From: DASUPK01 sp963763955
GTDB taxonomy: Bacteria > Actinomycetota > Thermoleophilia > Solirubrobacterales > 70-9
Assembly (NCBI GenBank): GCA_963763955.1
Contig: CAVXQP010000030.1
Span: forward strand, 150,877 to 214,876
Reading direction: 5' to 3'
DNA length: 64,000 nucleotides
Shown: positions 12,252-21,350 of the stretch, one piece after another
Layout: every line of letters starts with the position of its first letter
Position numbering within the stretch: the first letter of the stretch is position 1
The notes under the pieces: model-generated
The model's database searches: none
Told to the model about the DNA's origin: nothing
Seen by the model: the letters and a program-made list of their open reading frames with translations, nothing else
Position numbers and translations under genes: made by a program

Positions 12252-14503
12252 ACTTCGGCGACTACCTCCAGGGCTCGATCGAGCTGATCGCGGTGGCGGC
12301 GGCCATGGGCTTCGCCGCGGTGGCGCTGCGCGGCCGCTTCCTGCCCGGCTGGTCGGGCGCTTCGGCGCGCCTCGCCGAGGTGGTCCTCGGCCTCTCGCTG
12401 CTGGTCGTGACGCTCGAGCTGGTCGGCGTGGTCGGCCTCTATCGGCCCGGCTGGGTCCTGCTCGCCTCGCTGGTCGTCGGGCTGGGGATCGGGTTCGCCT
12501 TGCGCCCGGCGCGGCAGGGGCCGCCACTGTGGGCGCCGCAGGTGACGCCGATCGCGCTCGGCGTCGCGGTCGCCGCCGCCTTCCTGGTCGCCGTGCATTG
12601 GGCGATGCCGACCCAGACCGGGCTCGATATCGGCATGTACCTGCCGAACACCACCTGGCACAACGCCCCCTTCGCCGCGCGCTTCGTCCAGGACCATCAG
12701 GTGGGGGCGGTCCACTACATCGACACGCTCAACCTGACCGTCTGGTTCTACCCGCAGAACTCGGAGCTGCTCCATTCGGCCGGGGTCCTCTTCCTCGGCA
12801 ACGACTTTCTCTCGCCGCTGATCAACATCGGCTGGATGTCGCTCTGCCTGCTGGCGGCGTGGTCGTTCGCCCGCCCATACGGCGGCGGCCCCATCGCGGT
12901 CCTCGCGATCGCCCTGGTGCTCGACGCGAACATGCTGCTGCTCTACCAGCCCGGCGACGCCAAGAACGACGTCGCGGGACTGTTCTTCCTGCTCGCCTCG
13001 GCCGCGATCCTGGTCAACGCCGACGCGCAACGGCACGCGGCCCACGAGGCCCGACCCGCGGCCCGCGGAACGGCGGCTCTGCCGAACGGCGCCCTGATCG
13101 TGGCCGGCCTCGCGGCGGGCCTGGCGCTGGGTACGAAACTCAACCTGCTCGCGCCGTTCGGCCTGCTGACGCTCGGCGTGATCGCGGTGAGCGCCGGATA
13201 CCGGTGGCGGTCAACCGGGATCTGGGTGGTCAGCTCTCTGATCACCGGGGGCTTCTGGTTCGCGCGCAACCTGATCAACGCCGGCAACCCGCTCCCCTGG
13301 ATCAAGGCCGGTCCGCTCGTCGGCCCGGACCAGGCGGACATCAACATCCGCGAGCCGCACAACGTCGCCCACTACCTGCTGCCGCCTGACGGCGGGGTGA
13401 TCAGGCACCACCTGATTCCCGGCCTCCACGAGAGCTTCGGCGACCTCTGGCCGCTCGTCCTGCTCGTCGTGATCGGCGGCTTCCTGCTGGCGATCTTCCG
13501 GGGGCGGACTTCGATGATCCGGATGCTCGGGATCGTCGCGCTGCTCAGCGGGCTGGCCTACCTGGTCACGCCGCTGACCGCCGCCGGTCCGCAGGGCGAC
13601 CCGACCGCGTTCACCACCAACCTGCGCTACGCCTCACCGGCGATCGGGCTCGGGGCGATGTTGCTCGGCGTCGATGCCGGGTTGCTGAAGCCGCGCGTCC
13701 AGCCCTGGGTGATCGGCGCGCTGGTGGTCCTGCTCCTGGTGCAGGCGGTGCCCGTCTGGGATCTCCACGGGCACCTGTGGACGCGCCACTTCCTGGTCGG
13801 AGCGATCGGGCTGGGGATCTTCCTGATCCTCGTCCCGGTCGGACTGGTGCTGGCCCGCCAGCGGGGCGCCTCTGTGGCCCTGGTCGGCGCCGGCGCGGTG
13901 GTGGCGCTCGCCGCAGTGGTAGCGATCGGCTGGCCGAAGTCGGACGACTACGTCAAGCACCGCTACCAGGCCTCCACCGCTCCCAGGGACTTCCCGGTCG
14001 GCATGAAGGCCGCGCTCGCGTGGTTCAACCGCGCGAACCCGCACGACTCGCGCATCGCCGTCGTCGGCGGCCGGCCCGGCTTCAAGCAATACGTCTTCTA
14101 CGGCAACGACCTCTCCAACCACGTCCAGTACGTCGCCCGCCATGGTCCGCACGGGGCGTATCTGCCGATCGCCAGCGAGGCCGCGCAGAAGGGGCAGGAC
14201 CCGCGCGCCGTGCAGCAGTGCGAGGAGTGGCGCCGCGATCTCAATGACGGCCACTACCGGTACCTGATCGCCGGGCCAGATCAGCGGACGCAGTCGCTAC
14301 CGCCCATCGAGGGGCTCTGGACGGGGACCGACCCGGCGGCGACGAACCTCGAAGTCAAGGACAACGTGATCGTCTTCAAGCTGAGCGGTCCACTCAATCC
14401 CGCGGGCTGTGCGCGCGTCCCACGTACCAGTACGGGAATCGCGCCCGGTGCCCAGCTCTACAAGACTCTCGGGCTGGGACAGCCGCAGACGACCAGCAAG
14501 TGA
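12248..14503 (+). CDS. Polytopic membrane protein, GT-C-like, paralogue 2 of 4
   Basis: A 751-residue paralogue of the preceding protein with the same order of membrane segments and the same C-terminal module (DLSNHVQYVARH, then HYRYLIAGP). In the first large loop the other copies read D-[TS]-x-WYH; here it reads NTTWHNAPFAARF, so the acidic residue and the Tyr-His pair are replaced. If that Asp is catalytic, this copy may be inactive or serve as a partner subunit. Start ATG 12248 overlaps the previous stop; the stop overlaps the next GTG (GTGA at 14500-14503). Confidence 0.78.
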   Translation: MNFGDYLQGSIELIAVAAAMGFAAVALRGRFLPGWSGASARLAEVVLGLSLLVVTLELVGVVGLYRPGWVLLASLVVGLGIGFALRPARQGPPLWAPQVTPIALGVAVAAAFLVAVHWAMPTQTGLDIGMYLPNTTWHNAPFAARFVQDHQVGAVHYIDTLNLTVWFYPQNSELLHSAGVLFLGNDFLSPLINIGWMSLCLLAAWSFARPYGGGPIAVLAIALVLDANMLLLYQPGDAKNDVAGLFFLLASAAILVNADAQRHAAHEARPAARGTAALPNGALIVAGLAAGLALGTKLNLLAPFGLLTLGVIAVSAGYRWRSTGIWVVSSLITGGFWFARNLINAGNPLPWIKAGPLVGPDQADINIREPHNVAHYLLPPDGGVIRHHLIPGLHESFGDLWPLVLLVVIGGFLLAIFRGRTSMIRMLGIVALLSGLAYLVTPLTAAGPQGDPTAFTTNLRYASPAIGLGAMLLGVDAGLLKPRVQPWVIGALVVLLLVQAVPVWDLHGHLWTRHFLVGAIGLGIFLILVPVGLVLARQRGASVALVGAGAVVALAAVVAIGWPKSDDYVKHRYQASTAPRDFPVGMKAALAWFNRANPHDSRIAVVGGRPGFKQYVFYGNDLSNHVQYVARHGPHGAYLPIASEAAQKGQDPRAVQQCEEWRRDLNDGHYRYLIAGPDQRTQSLPPIEGLWTGTDPAATNLEVKDNVIVFKLSGPLNPAGCARVPRTSTGIAPGAQLYKTLGLGQPQTTSK

Positions 14504-16725
14504 GCTTCGGCGACTACCTCTTCGGGGTCGTCGGGCTCGCCGCGGTCGCGATCCCGATGGCCCTCGCGGCCGTCCGTCTGCGTCGCCGGCTGCTGCCGGG
14601 GTGGGAGGGAGCCCCGGCCCGCTTGGCCGAGGCGGTCCTCGGCGTCGCGCTGCTCACCGTCCTGCTGCAGCTGCTCGGCGCCCTCGGGATCCTCGTCCCA
14701 GCCGTCCTGATCGTCTCGTCTCTGGCGATCGGCCTCGGCCTCTGGTTCGGCGTGCGTGACGCTTTATCGGTCCATAGCGCCGGAAAAACGCCACGCACGG
14801 AAAGCATCGACGCGGACCGGCCGCCAGCCCCGGCTATCCCTCTTCCCCAGACGGTGTTGGCGCTCGCGGCCGCAGCCTTCGTCGCCGCCCACTGGGCGAC
14901 CGGCCTGCAGGACGTCTGGGGCCGGGGGATGCTCACCTTCGACACGCTCTGGTACCACGGGCCGTTCGCGGCGCGCATCGCCGACACCGGGTCGGTGTGG
15001 GGGATGCACTTCATCGATCCCCTCTACCTGAACTGGTTCTATCCGCAGAACTCCGAGCTGCTGCACGCCGCGGGCATCGTCCTCTTCAACCGCGACATCT
15101 TCAGTCCGCTGGTCAACTTCGGTTGGCTCGGGGTCACCCTGCTCGCCGCCTGGTGCATCGGCCGCCCGTACGGGGTGGCGCCCCTCTCGCTGACCGGGGT
15201 CGCGATCGCGATGGATACCGGCCCGATGGTCCCGAGGGAGGCCGGCACGCCGGCGACGGACACGGTGCCGGTTGCCCTGCTCCTCGCCGCCGCGGCGATC
15301 CTGATCAATGCCTGGGCGATGCGATCGGGCAATGGCGAGGGCTCTCGGCAGCGAGCCGCGCCCTCCTGGTCGCCGCTCGGGGCGCTGCTCGTGGCCGGCC
15401 TCGCGATGGGGATCGCACTGGGCAGCAAGCTGACGATCTCGGGCGCCACGGCCGCGATGGCCGTGGGCGTGATCTTCATCGTCCCGCCCGGCATCCGCCG
15501 CAAGGCCTTCGGCGTCTTCCTGGCGGGGGTCGTCGCCACGGCCGGCTTCTGGTTCCTCCGGAACCTGATCCACTCGGGCAACCCGCTGCCCTGGATCCGC
15601 CACATCGGGCCGATCCAGCTGCCCGGACCGAACCGCGGGCTCGAGGGCCGCGACGACTTCACGGTCGCGCATTACATCCTCTCCAACCCCAGCACGAGCC
15701 TCTGGCGCGCCTACTTCCTCAACCCGATCGAGAACCTGCTCGGGCCGCTCTGGTTCCTGATCCTCGGCGGCGCCGCCGGGGGCGCGGTTCTCGCCGTCTG
15801 GCGCCCTCGATCCCCCGCGGTGCGGCTCGCCGGCGCGGTCACGATCGTGGCCGCGATCGCCTATCTGTTCACGCCGCTCACCGCGGCCGGTCCCGAGGGC
15901 CACCCGCTGGCGTTCGGGATCAACCTCCGCTACCTGACGCCGGGGCTGGCGCTTGGTCTGGCGCTGCTGCCGCTCGAGCCGCGCATCGTGCCGGGTCGCC
16001 TCCGCCTCCCGCTGATCGTCGGCGGCCTGATTGCGCTCTTCTTCACCTCGCACTACTCGGACGCCAACGTCGCCTGGAAGGGCATGTTCGCCTCGATCCC
16101 GTGGGCTGCGCTGATCGGGATCGTGCTGATCGGCGCCCCGGTCGGCCTCGCCCTGCTCGCTCGGCGCAGAGCGATGCTCGCGGGACTCGCGGGCGCGGTG
16201 CTGGTGCTGGCGATCGGCGCCGTGGGATGGGCAAAGCAGGACGACTACTTCGCGCACCGCTATAGCCGCGCCGAGGACTTCCGCTTCCAGCTCGATGACG
16301 CCGTTCGCTGGGCGAAGCCGACCTCGAACCTGCGCATCGGCGTGGCCGGCACCAGCGGCGCCTACAACCAGTACGGCTTCTACGGCGACGATGTCTCGAA
16401 CTACGTGCAATACGTCGGCCGCCACCTGCCGGAGGCCGACTTCCGCACCATCGAGAACTGTCCCGACTTCAGGCGGGCAGTCAACGACGGGCACTACGAC
16501 TACCTGATCACCACTCCCGAGCTCGACCTCAACACCCCGTCCAACGCCAGCGCCTCACCGGAGCGGGGCTGGGTGAAGAACGATCCGGCCGTCGAGGAGG
16601 TGGTGCATTCCGGGCGCGTATCCGTGTTCCGGATCACGGGCGAGCTCTCGCCCGCCGGCTGCGGTGCCGCGAACCAGCGTGGTGTCGTGGTTCAACCGGG
16701 AGGATCGGCTACGACCAAGCGGTGA
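14500..16725 (+). CDS. Polytopic membrane protein, GT-C-like, paralogue 3 of 4
   Basis: A 741-residue paralogue with the acidic first-loop motif intact (FDTLWYHGPFAARIA) and the shared FYPQNSELLH block. The C-terminal module is clear: AYNQYGFYGDDVSNYVQYVG, then HYDYLITTPELD. The GTG start at 14500 is fixed by the 4-base overlap with the stop of copy 2. A hydrophilic insertion after the third membrane segment (about residues 85-110) is specific to this copy and uses less GC-rich codons. The tight overlaps imply a single transcript and coupled translation across the block. Confidence 0.78.
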   Translation: MSFGDYLFGVVGLAAVAIPMALAAVRLRRRLLPGWEGAPARLAEAVLGVALLTVLLQLLGALGILVPAVLIVSSLAIGLGLWFGVRDALSVHSAGKTPRTESIDADRPPAPAIPLPQTVLALAAAAFVAAHWATGLQDVWGRGMLTFDTLWYHGPFAARIADTGSVWGMHFIDPLYLNWFYPQNSELLHAAGIVLFNRDIFSPLVNFGWLGVTLLAAWCIGRPYGVAPLSLTGVAIAMDTGPMVPREAGTPATDTVPVALLLAAAAILINAWAMRSGNGEGSRQRAAPSWSPLGALLVAGLAMGIALGSKLTISGATAAMAVGVIFIVPPGIRRKAFGVFLAGVVATAGFWFLRNLIHSGNPLPWIRHIGPIQLPGPNRGLEGRDDFTVAHYILSNPSTSLWRAYFLNPIENLLGPLWFLILGGAAGGAVLAVWRPRSPAVRLAGAVTIVAAIAYLFTPLTAAGPEGHPLAFGINLRYLTPGLALGLALLPLEPRIVPGRLRLPLIVGGLIALFFTSHYSDANVAWKGMFASIPWAALIGIVLIGAPVGLALLARRRAMLAGLAGAVLVLAIGAVGWAKQDDYFAHRYSRAEDFRFQLDDAVRWAKPTSNLRIGVAGTSGAYNQYGFYGDDVSNYVQYVGRHLPEADFRTIENCPDFRRAVNDGHYDYLITTPELDLNTPSNASASPERGWVKNDPAVEEVVHSGRVSVFRITGELSPAGCGAANQRGVVVQPGGSATTKR

Positions 16726-18948
16726 GCGGCGTCGGCGATTACATACTCGGTGTGCTCGGCCTGGTGGCCGTCGTCCTCTCGATGGCGATCGCAGGCCGGA
16801 CGACGCGCCGCGCCGTCCTCCCAAGCTGGACCGGGCCGCCGGCCCTGCTGGCCGACTCGGTCCTCGCCATCGGCATCCTGATCGTGGTCGCGGAGCTGCT
16901 CGGCCTGTTCGGGGTGCTCGACGGCGTACTGCTGGTCGCAGCCTGTCTGATCGTGGGAGGCGGGGCGCTGCGACTCGAGCCGATGCTGATGCGCGCCGGC
17001 GCTCGTGTCGCCCACTGGGGGAAGTCCGAGGAGCCCGATCTGCTGCCGGCGCCGTCCATCGGCCCCATCGAGCTGGCGGTGGCGGGAATCCTGGCGCTGA
17101 TCGTCGCCGCCCAGTGGGCGGGCCCCACGCTCCTGGCGCTCGACCGCGGAATCTACGGCGGGGACTCGCTCTGGTACCACATGCCGCTCGCGGCCCACAT
17201 CGCCGACACGCACTCGATCACCGGGCTGCTCTACACCGATCCGCTCTATCTCAACTGGTTCTACCCGCAGGTCTCCGAGCTGCTCCACGCGGGCGGGATC
17301 CTTCTCCTCGGCAACGACTTCCTCTCGCCGCTGCTCAACATGGCGTGGCTCGGCCTCGCCCTGTTCGCCGGCTACTGCATCGGCCGGCCCTATGGGACCG
17401 GTCCGACCGCGATGGCGGCGGTCGCCTCGGTGATGGCCGCCAACCTGCTCTTCAGCCGGCAGCCGGGCAACGCGAACAACGACGTGGTCGCGATCGCGCT
17501 CTTTCTCTCCGCCGTCGCGCTGCTGCTCAACAGCCGCTGGCCCGGCCGCTCCCGGGACGGCGGGCCGCCCTCCGGGACGCTGATCGTCGCCGGAGTCGCT
17601 GCCGGCCTCGCCCTGGGCACCAAGCTGACGGTCGTGCCGCCGGTCCTAGCCCTGACGGTCGGCGTGATCTGGATCAGCGGAGCCGGCTACCGCCTGCGCG
17701 CGTCGGCCGAGTGGCTCGGCGCGATGCTGATCGGCGGCGGCTACTGGTACGTCCGCAACCTGATCGTCTCGGGCAATCCGTTCCCCTGGCAGTCGATCGG
17801 GCCGATCCACCACGCCGAGGCCCTGCAGGGGCGCCACCCGTACTCGATCGTTCACTACGCAACGGACACGAGCGTCTGGGGCCGCTACTTCACGCCCGCC
17901 CTGCACGAGCGGCTCGGCGAGCTCTGGCCCGCCTACCTCGGGCTGGCCGTGATCGCGGTGCTGCTCGTCCTCTGGCGAGGGGGGCGGATGGAGCGCATGC
18001 TCGCGCTGGTCGCCGTGGCGTCCGCGATCGCCTACCTGCTGACGCCGCTCGGCGCCTCCGGGCCGGAGGGCATGCCCGTGGGTTTCCGGCTCAACATCCG
18101 CTACCTGGCGCCGGGATTGGTGCTCGCCCTGACCCTGCTGGCGATCCCGCCGCGCTTTGCCGGTGAGCAGCGAGTCTGGGGACTAGGGACTCGCGCTCAG
18201 ATCTGGCGGGTCGGCACACTGGCGCTCTTCGCCGTCCTGATCGTGGTCAGCGCCGGGGCGATCGGGGCCATCGACACTGGGCGCATCCCGGGCACCGCGG
18301 CGCTGGCACTGGCGGTCGTGGCGCTGCCGCTGCTGCTGGTCTTCCTCTTCCGCCGCGGGCTGGAGCCGGTGCCCATCGCGGCCATCGGCCTGGCCGCCCT
18401 GATCGCACTCGCGGTCCTCGGGCGTATGGCCCAGACCCACTACCTGGACGAGCGCTACTCCTCGACCGCGCCCGACTACCCGAAGACCGAGCAGCCCGCG
18501 ACGGAGCTCAATCAGGGACTCGGCTCCGCCTACGACTGGGCGAGGGAGGCGCGCGGCCTCCGCCTCGCGCTGTCCGGGACGATGGGCGCCCTCTTCCAGT
18601 ACGGCCTCTGGGGCGGGGACTCGAGCAACACGGTCACCTACATCGGCCGGAAGGGGCCGCGTGGGTCCTTCAACGAGATCTCGCGAGTGCCCCGAATGGA
18701 TCGCGGCCCTGAACGACGGGGACTACGACTACGTCATCACGACGCCGACCTACCACCAGGATGACCCGGCGGCCGACACCGCTCCCCCGCAGCGCGACTG
18801 GATCTCTCACGCCGGCAACGTGCAGCACGTCGCCTCCGCGGGCCTCGTCGACATCTGGAAGATCACGGGCACGCTCGATCCTCTGGCCTGCGCCGCCGTC
18901 ACCGCCGGAACTCCTCCCGGCGCGGCGCTTCCGCCTGCTACCAAGTAG
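16722..18948 (+). CDS. Polytopic membrane protein, GT-C-like, paralogue 4 of 4 (frame break)
   Basis: Fourth paralogue, starting GTG 16722 in a 4-base overlap. The first-loop motif is GGDSLWYHMPLAAHIA and the following block is FYPQVSELLH. The frame breaks near 18683: the upstream frame ends its homologous part at SFNEIS, and the conserved continuation ECPEWIAALNDGDYDYVITT is in the +1 frame, running to the TAG at 18946. Repairing one base gives about 742 residues, matching the other three in length and C-terminal module. I infer an intact gene with a single-base sequence error or a very recent mutation. Confidence 0.75.
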
Positions 18949-18951
18949 GGG

Positions 18952-19284
18952 ATGGCCTATCCCCTCGACAACGCCCTCTTCCAGTGGGAGGAGGGCGCGA
19001 GGCGCCTCCGCGAGCTCGAGGCGGAGCCCCGGCGTGCCCGCACCGCGGCCCGCGCCGTGGACGCGATCCGCGACGAGCTCCGCCGCCGGATCGGACCGAC
19101 TTTCTCCGCGCAGGAGCTGGCCGAGCTCTACGGCCGCGGCACCGACTGGTGCCTCGAGGCCGCCCGTGCAGCAGCCCCAATGGCGGCGGTAGACCTGGAC
19201 CCGCAGGCGATCGTGGACGGTGCCTTCTACCTCTACCTGCGCGGCGCCAAGGACTACTCGGGCGGGCGGGTCAGAGCCGAATAG
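18952..19284 (+). CDS. Conserved hypothetical protein
   Basis: A 110-residue soluble protein starting ATG 18952, three bases after the end of the membrane-protein block and so probably on the same transcript. It has an amphipathic Arg/Glu-rich N-terminal half likely to form helices (WEEGARRLRELEAEPRRA), then FSAQELAELYGRGTDW and a C-terminal DGAFYLYLRGAKDYSGG. No family is recognised with confidence. Codon usage is typical of the region. Confidence 0.6.
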   Translation: MAYPLDNALFQWEEGARRLRELEAEPRRARTAARAVDAIRDELRRRIGPTFSAQELAELYGRGTDWCLEAARAAAPMAAVDLDPQAIVDGAFYLYLRGAKDYSGGRVRAE

Positions 19285-19290
19285 AAGCGA

Positions 19291-19386
19291 CGCTTCTGCG
19301 GCGGGTGGCGCCGGAATTTCTGTCGCTGGCGCGACTGTTTTCCGCGTCTGCGACAAATCCGGCGACAGGACCCGCCGCGCAGAAAC
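19291..19386. repeat. Long nested imperfect inverted repeat between convergent genes
   Basis: The whole gap between two convergent genes folds on itself. Outer arms TTCTGCGGCGGGT and ACCCGCCGCGCAGAA pair with a 2-base bulge. Inner arms GCCGGAATTTCTGTCGC and GCGACAAATCCGGC pair with small bulges. The central loop contains TGTTTTCC. It could act as a bidirectional terminator or as a remnant of a palindromic element. Confidence 0.6.
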
Positions 19387-19387
19387 G

Positions 19388-19909
19388 TCAGTCTTCGACC
19401 CGCTCGAGCACGATCCGCTCGGGCTCGATCGTCACCCGCAGCGCCTTGTGGCCCTCCCAGTGCTCGGCATAGGTGGGGTCGTCCTTAACGGCCGGATCGA
19501 GCCAGATGCCGTAGCCCTCCTCATCGCCCTGATCGAAGGTCGCCTCGAGCTGGCGGCGCCGCCCTCGGCCGCGGCGCCCGCGCCGCCGGCGGCGCCGCCT
19601 GCCGCCGGTGCGCTCCTGGTCGCCGTCGCCATCGTCATCGCTCTCATCCTCGCCCTCGTCGGTCGCGTCCTCTTCCTCCTCGGGCTCGGGCTCTCCCAGC
19701 TCGGCCTCGATCTCGGCCTCTATCTCATCGCGGAGGTCGACGTCGCTGGCCGGTTCCTCGCCCTCGGTGGTGAGCCCGTGGCGGCTGCGGAAGTCACGCA
19801 GCTGCGACGCGGGAACACCAAGCTGGTGCGCGATCCACGCATCGGTCCGGCCTTGACGAACCCAGGCTCGGATCTGGTTGAGCTGTGGTCTCAGGGACTG
19901 GCGGGCCAC
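19388..19909 (-). CDS. HTH-containing protein with acidic and Arg-rich regions
   Basis: From GTG 19909 this 173-residue protein has an N-terminal helix-turn-helix-like stretch (GRTDAWIAHQLGVPASQLRD), an acidic Glu/Asp tract, a basic RRRGRRGRGRRR tract, and a C-terminal domain (GYGIWLDPAVKDDPTYAEHW...ERIVLERVED). The frame is open upstream to 20071, but that extension crosses the csrA leader palindromes and looks non-coding. The HTH resembles those in the two small zinc-ribbon proteins at 39759 and 41561. It is divergent from csrA across a palindromic region, so a regulatory role is plausible but unproven. Confidence 0.6.
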   Translation of the reverse strand: MARQSLRPQLNQIRAWVRQGRTDAWIAHQLGVPASQLRDFRSRHGLTTEGEEPASDVDLRDEIEAEIEAELGEPEPEEEEDATDEGEDESDDDGDGDQERTGGRRRRRRRGRRGRGRRRQLEATFDQGDEEGYGIWLDPAVKDDPTYAEHWEGHKALRVTIEPERIVLERVED

Positions 19910-19970
19910 GGCGGCGGACTCTAGATGATTCGCAAGTTGTGCCTTGGCAGGCGAGACGGAAGCCGGTACG

Positions 19971-19988
19971 CTACTCAGTTCTGAGTAG
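19971..19988. promoter_or_regulatory. Palindromic operator candidate upstream of csrA
   Basis: CTACTCAG-TT-CTGAGTAG is a perfect 8-bp inverted repeat with a 2-base spacer, in the divergent region between the HTH protein and csrA. The symmetry fits a dimeric repressor site. Confidence 0.5.
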
Positions 19989-19994
19989 GCGACA

Positions 19995-20026
19995 GGGATC
20001 GCTGCCTGGGGTAGGCAGGTGATCCC
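19995..20026 (+). promoter_or_regulatory. Leader hairpin in front of csrA
   Basis: GGGATC-G-CTGCCT, loop GGGGT, AGGCAG-GT-GATCCC: a strong two-part stem ending 15 bases before the csrA ATG and just upstream of the ribosome binding site ACGAGGAGG. That site contains the GGA core that CsrA proteins bind, so autogenous control is possible. Confidence 0.55.
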
Positions 20027-20041
20027 ACGAGGAGGCAAGCG

Positions 20042-20281
20042 ATGCTGGTGCTGACACGGAAGCTGGGCCAAAGCATCATGATCGGCGACCGCGTTGAGGT
20101 TCAGGTGCTCTCGGTGGCGGGCGAGAAGGTGCGCCTGGGCATCACCGCTCCCGAGGATGTATCGATCTTCCGCAACGAGGTCTACGACCGGATCGAGAGC
20201 GAGACTGAGGTCGGTCCCGAAGATGAAGGGACCGACAACGCCGTTTCCAGGGCGCTGCAGCGGCTAAGTCAGCGCTCGTAA
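20042..20281 (+). CDS. csrA: Carbon storage regulator CsrA
   Basis: A 79-residue RNA-binding post-transcriptional regulator. The start MLVLTRKLGQSIMIGD and the core VRLGITAPEDVSIFRNEVYDRI are diagnostic; the RNA-binding residues at both ends of the beta sandwich (LTRK near the start, the VSIFRNEVY segment) are present. The acidic C-terminal extension ending LQRLSQRS is longer than in enterobacteria but within family range. A strong ribosome binding site (GAGGAGG) lies 7-8 bases upstream. In Gram-positives csrA is often linked to flagellar fliW; no fliW or flagellar gene is nearby, so it is a stand-alone copy here. Confidence 0.95.
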   Translation: MLVLTRKLGQSIMIGDRVEVQVLSVAGEKVRLGITAPEDVSIFRNEVYDRIESETEVGPEDEGTDNAVSRALQRLSQRS

Positions 20282-20329
20282 TCCGGCTTCGCCATCAGAT
20301 CGCGGCCACAGGCGGCTGCCCGGCCTTCC

Positions 20330-20361
20330 AATAAACGGGTCGCGCTGTCGCGCGCCCTCGG
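20330..20361 (-). repeat. Dispersed bulged-A hairpin element, copy E6
   Basis: On the - strand: CCGAGGG, stem CGCGC with a short loop around ACA, stem GCGCG, then ACCCGTTTATTGG. It lies downstream (in its own orientation) of the small membrane protein gene that ends at 20409. Confidence 0.68.
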
Positions 20362-20408
20362 ATATCGGGCTTCGCCCTTCGCTCCGAACGAGACCAGTCT
20401 GGTGGCCG

Positions 20409-20660
20409 CTAGCCGCCCATCAGCCAGGCCAGCGTCTCGAACATCGCGACGACCACGGTGACGACGGTGATCGTCAGGCAGACCAGGAGGACGCTGAACC
20501 GGACCTTGCCGCGTGACTCGTTGCGTGTGATGCGACGCGCGCGCGAGCGGTTGACCGCGCGCTTGCGCAGCTGGTCGCGCCGGCGTTGCTCGAGCGCCAT
20601 CTCCTGCTCGAACGCCAGCTCGATCTGAGCCATGCTCTGTCGCATCCGCATCTGAGTCAT
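20409..20660 (-). CDS. Small single-pass membrane protein
   Basis: An 83-residue protein. The N-terminal half is a Gln/Glu/Arg-rich helix (IELAFEQEMALEQRRRDQL) with a strongly basic stretch (KRAVNRSRARRITRNESRGK), followed by one C-terminal membrane segment (FSVLLVCLTITVVTVVVAMF). A tail-anchored arrangement with a charged cytoplasmic helix is likely. I recognise no family. It converges with csrA, and a hairpin element lies between the two stops. Confidence 0.6.
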   Translation of the reverse strand: MTQMRMRQSMAQIELAFEQEMALEQRRRDQLRKRAVNRSRARRITRNESRGKVRFSVLLVCLTITVVTVVVAMFETLAWLMGG

Positions 20661-20748
20661 CGCAAAGGCCCCCCGGGGCGGCCGTGCAAGCTAGCAAAGG
20701 ATCTTGCAAGAGCCAAGCAGCACAAGCCGCGTCGAGAGCCGCCTTCGA

Positions 20749-21300
20749 CTATAGGGGGCAGCGCCCCCATAACCCGCGCCCCTTGACGCCCGCGCGCGAG
20801 GCGAGGCGGGCGAAGAGCGGCGCGTGCGAGTCGTTCGGAGGGATCGTCAGCGGGCGGGCCAGGCCGCGGCGCGCGAGCTCGGCGTTGACGAACAGCGGCC
20901 GCCCGCCGGGGCCGCGCGAGCGATAGACGTAGGCGAGCAGCCGCCCGTAGACGTCTCGCTGCTCGGCGTCGAAGCGCAGGGTCACGGTGCGCCCGCCCAC
21001 CAGGCGCTCGTTGACAGCGTGGGCCTTCGGCCCGCCGCACTGCACCGGTGTCCCCGGCTTCACGGTCTCCGGAGTGTCGATGCCGATGTAGCGAACCGTG
21101 TCCTCGTCGCCGTCCGGCATCGTCACGTCGATCGTGTCCCCGTCGACGACGCGGGTCACCTTGGCGCTGACAGGGCCGGGTGGATCCGCGGAGCCGCCCT
21201 CATCAGTGCCGCAACGCGAGATCGAGACCGCAACCAGAACAGCGGCAACGAATAGGGGCGCCCGCAGCGCGCCACGGCGCATCGGGTGAGGGCCGGTCAC
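20749..21300 (-). CDS. Thermonuclease (staphylococcal nuclease homologue), exported
   Basis: Ca-dependent sugar-nonspecific nuclease fold. An N-terminal signal or anchor segment (APLFVAAVLVAVSISRCG) ends in a Cys that fits the lipobox only loosely, so lipoprotein status is uncertain. The TNase motifs follow: VTRVVDGDTIDV, RYIGIDTPET, and RDVYGRLLAYVY. The active-site Arg in GRLLAY and the Asp residues of DGDT are present. The length is 183 residues from ATG 21300; ATG 21282 is an alternative start. The stop codon lies in a GGGGGC-GCTG-type hairpin (about 20755-20770) that may help termination. Confidence 0.9.
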   Translation of the reverse strand: MTGPHPMRRGALRAPLFVAAVLVAVSISRCGTDEGGSADPPGPVSAKVTRVVDGDTIDVTMPDGDEDTVRYIGIDTPETVKPGTPVQCGGPKAHAVNERLVGGRTVTLRFDAEQRDVYGRLLAYVYRSRGPGGRPLFVNAELARRGLARPLTIPPNDSHAPLFARLASRAGVKGRGLWGRCPL

Positions 21301-21350
21301 CCCTCGATGATGTCCAGGACGCCGGAACTATCCGTTTTGGTCGGCGCTCC

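Noticed and set aside
10074..12527. A long open frame opposite the first GT-C-like gene
   Set aside because: It is Arg/Asp/Pro-rich low-complexity translation typical of antisense frames in GC-rich DNA, with no motif, and it overlaps a well supported gene.
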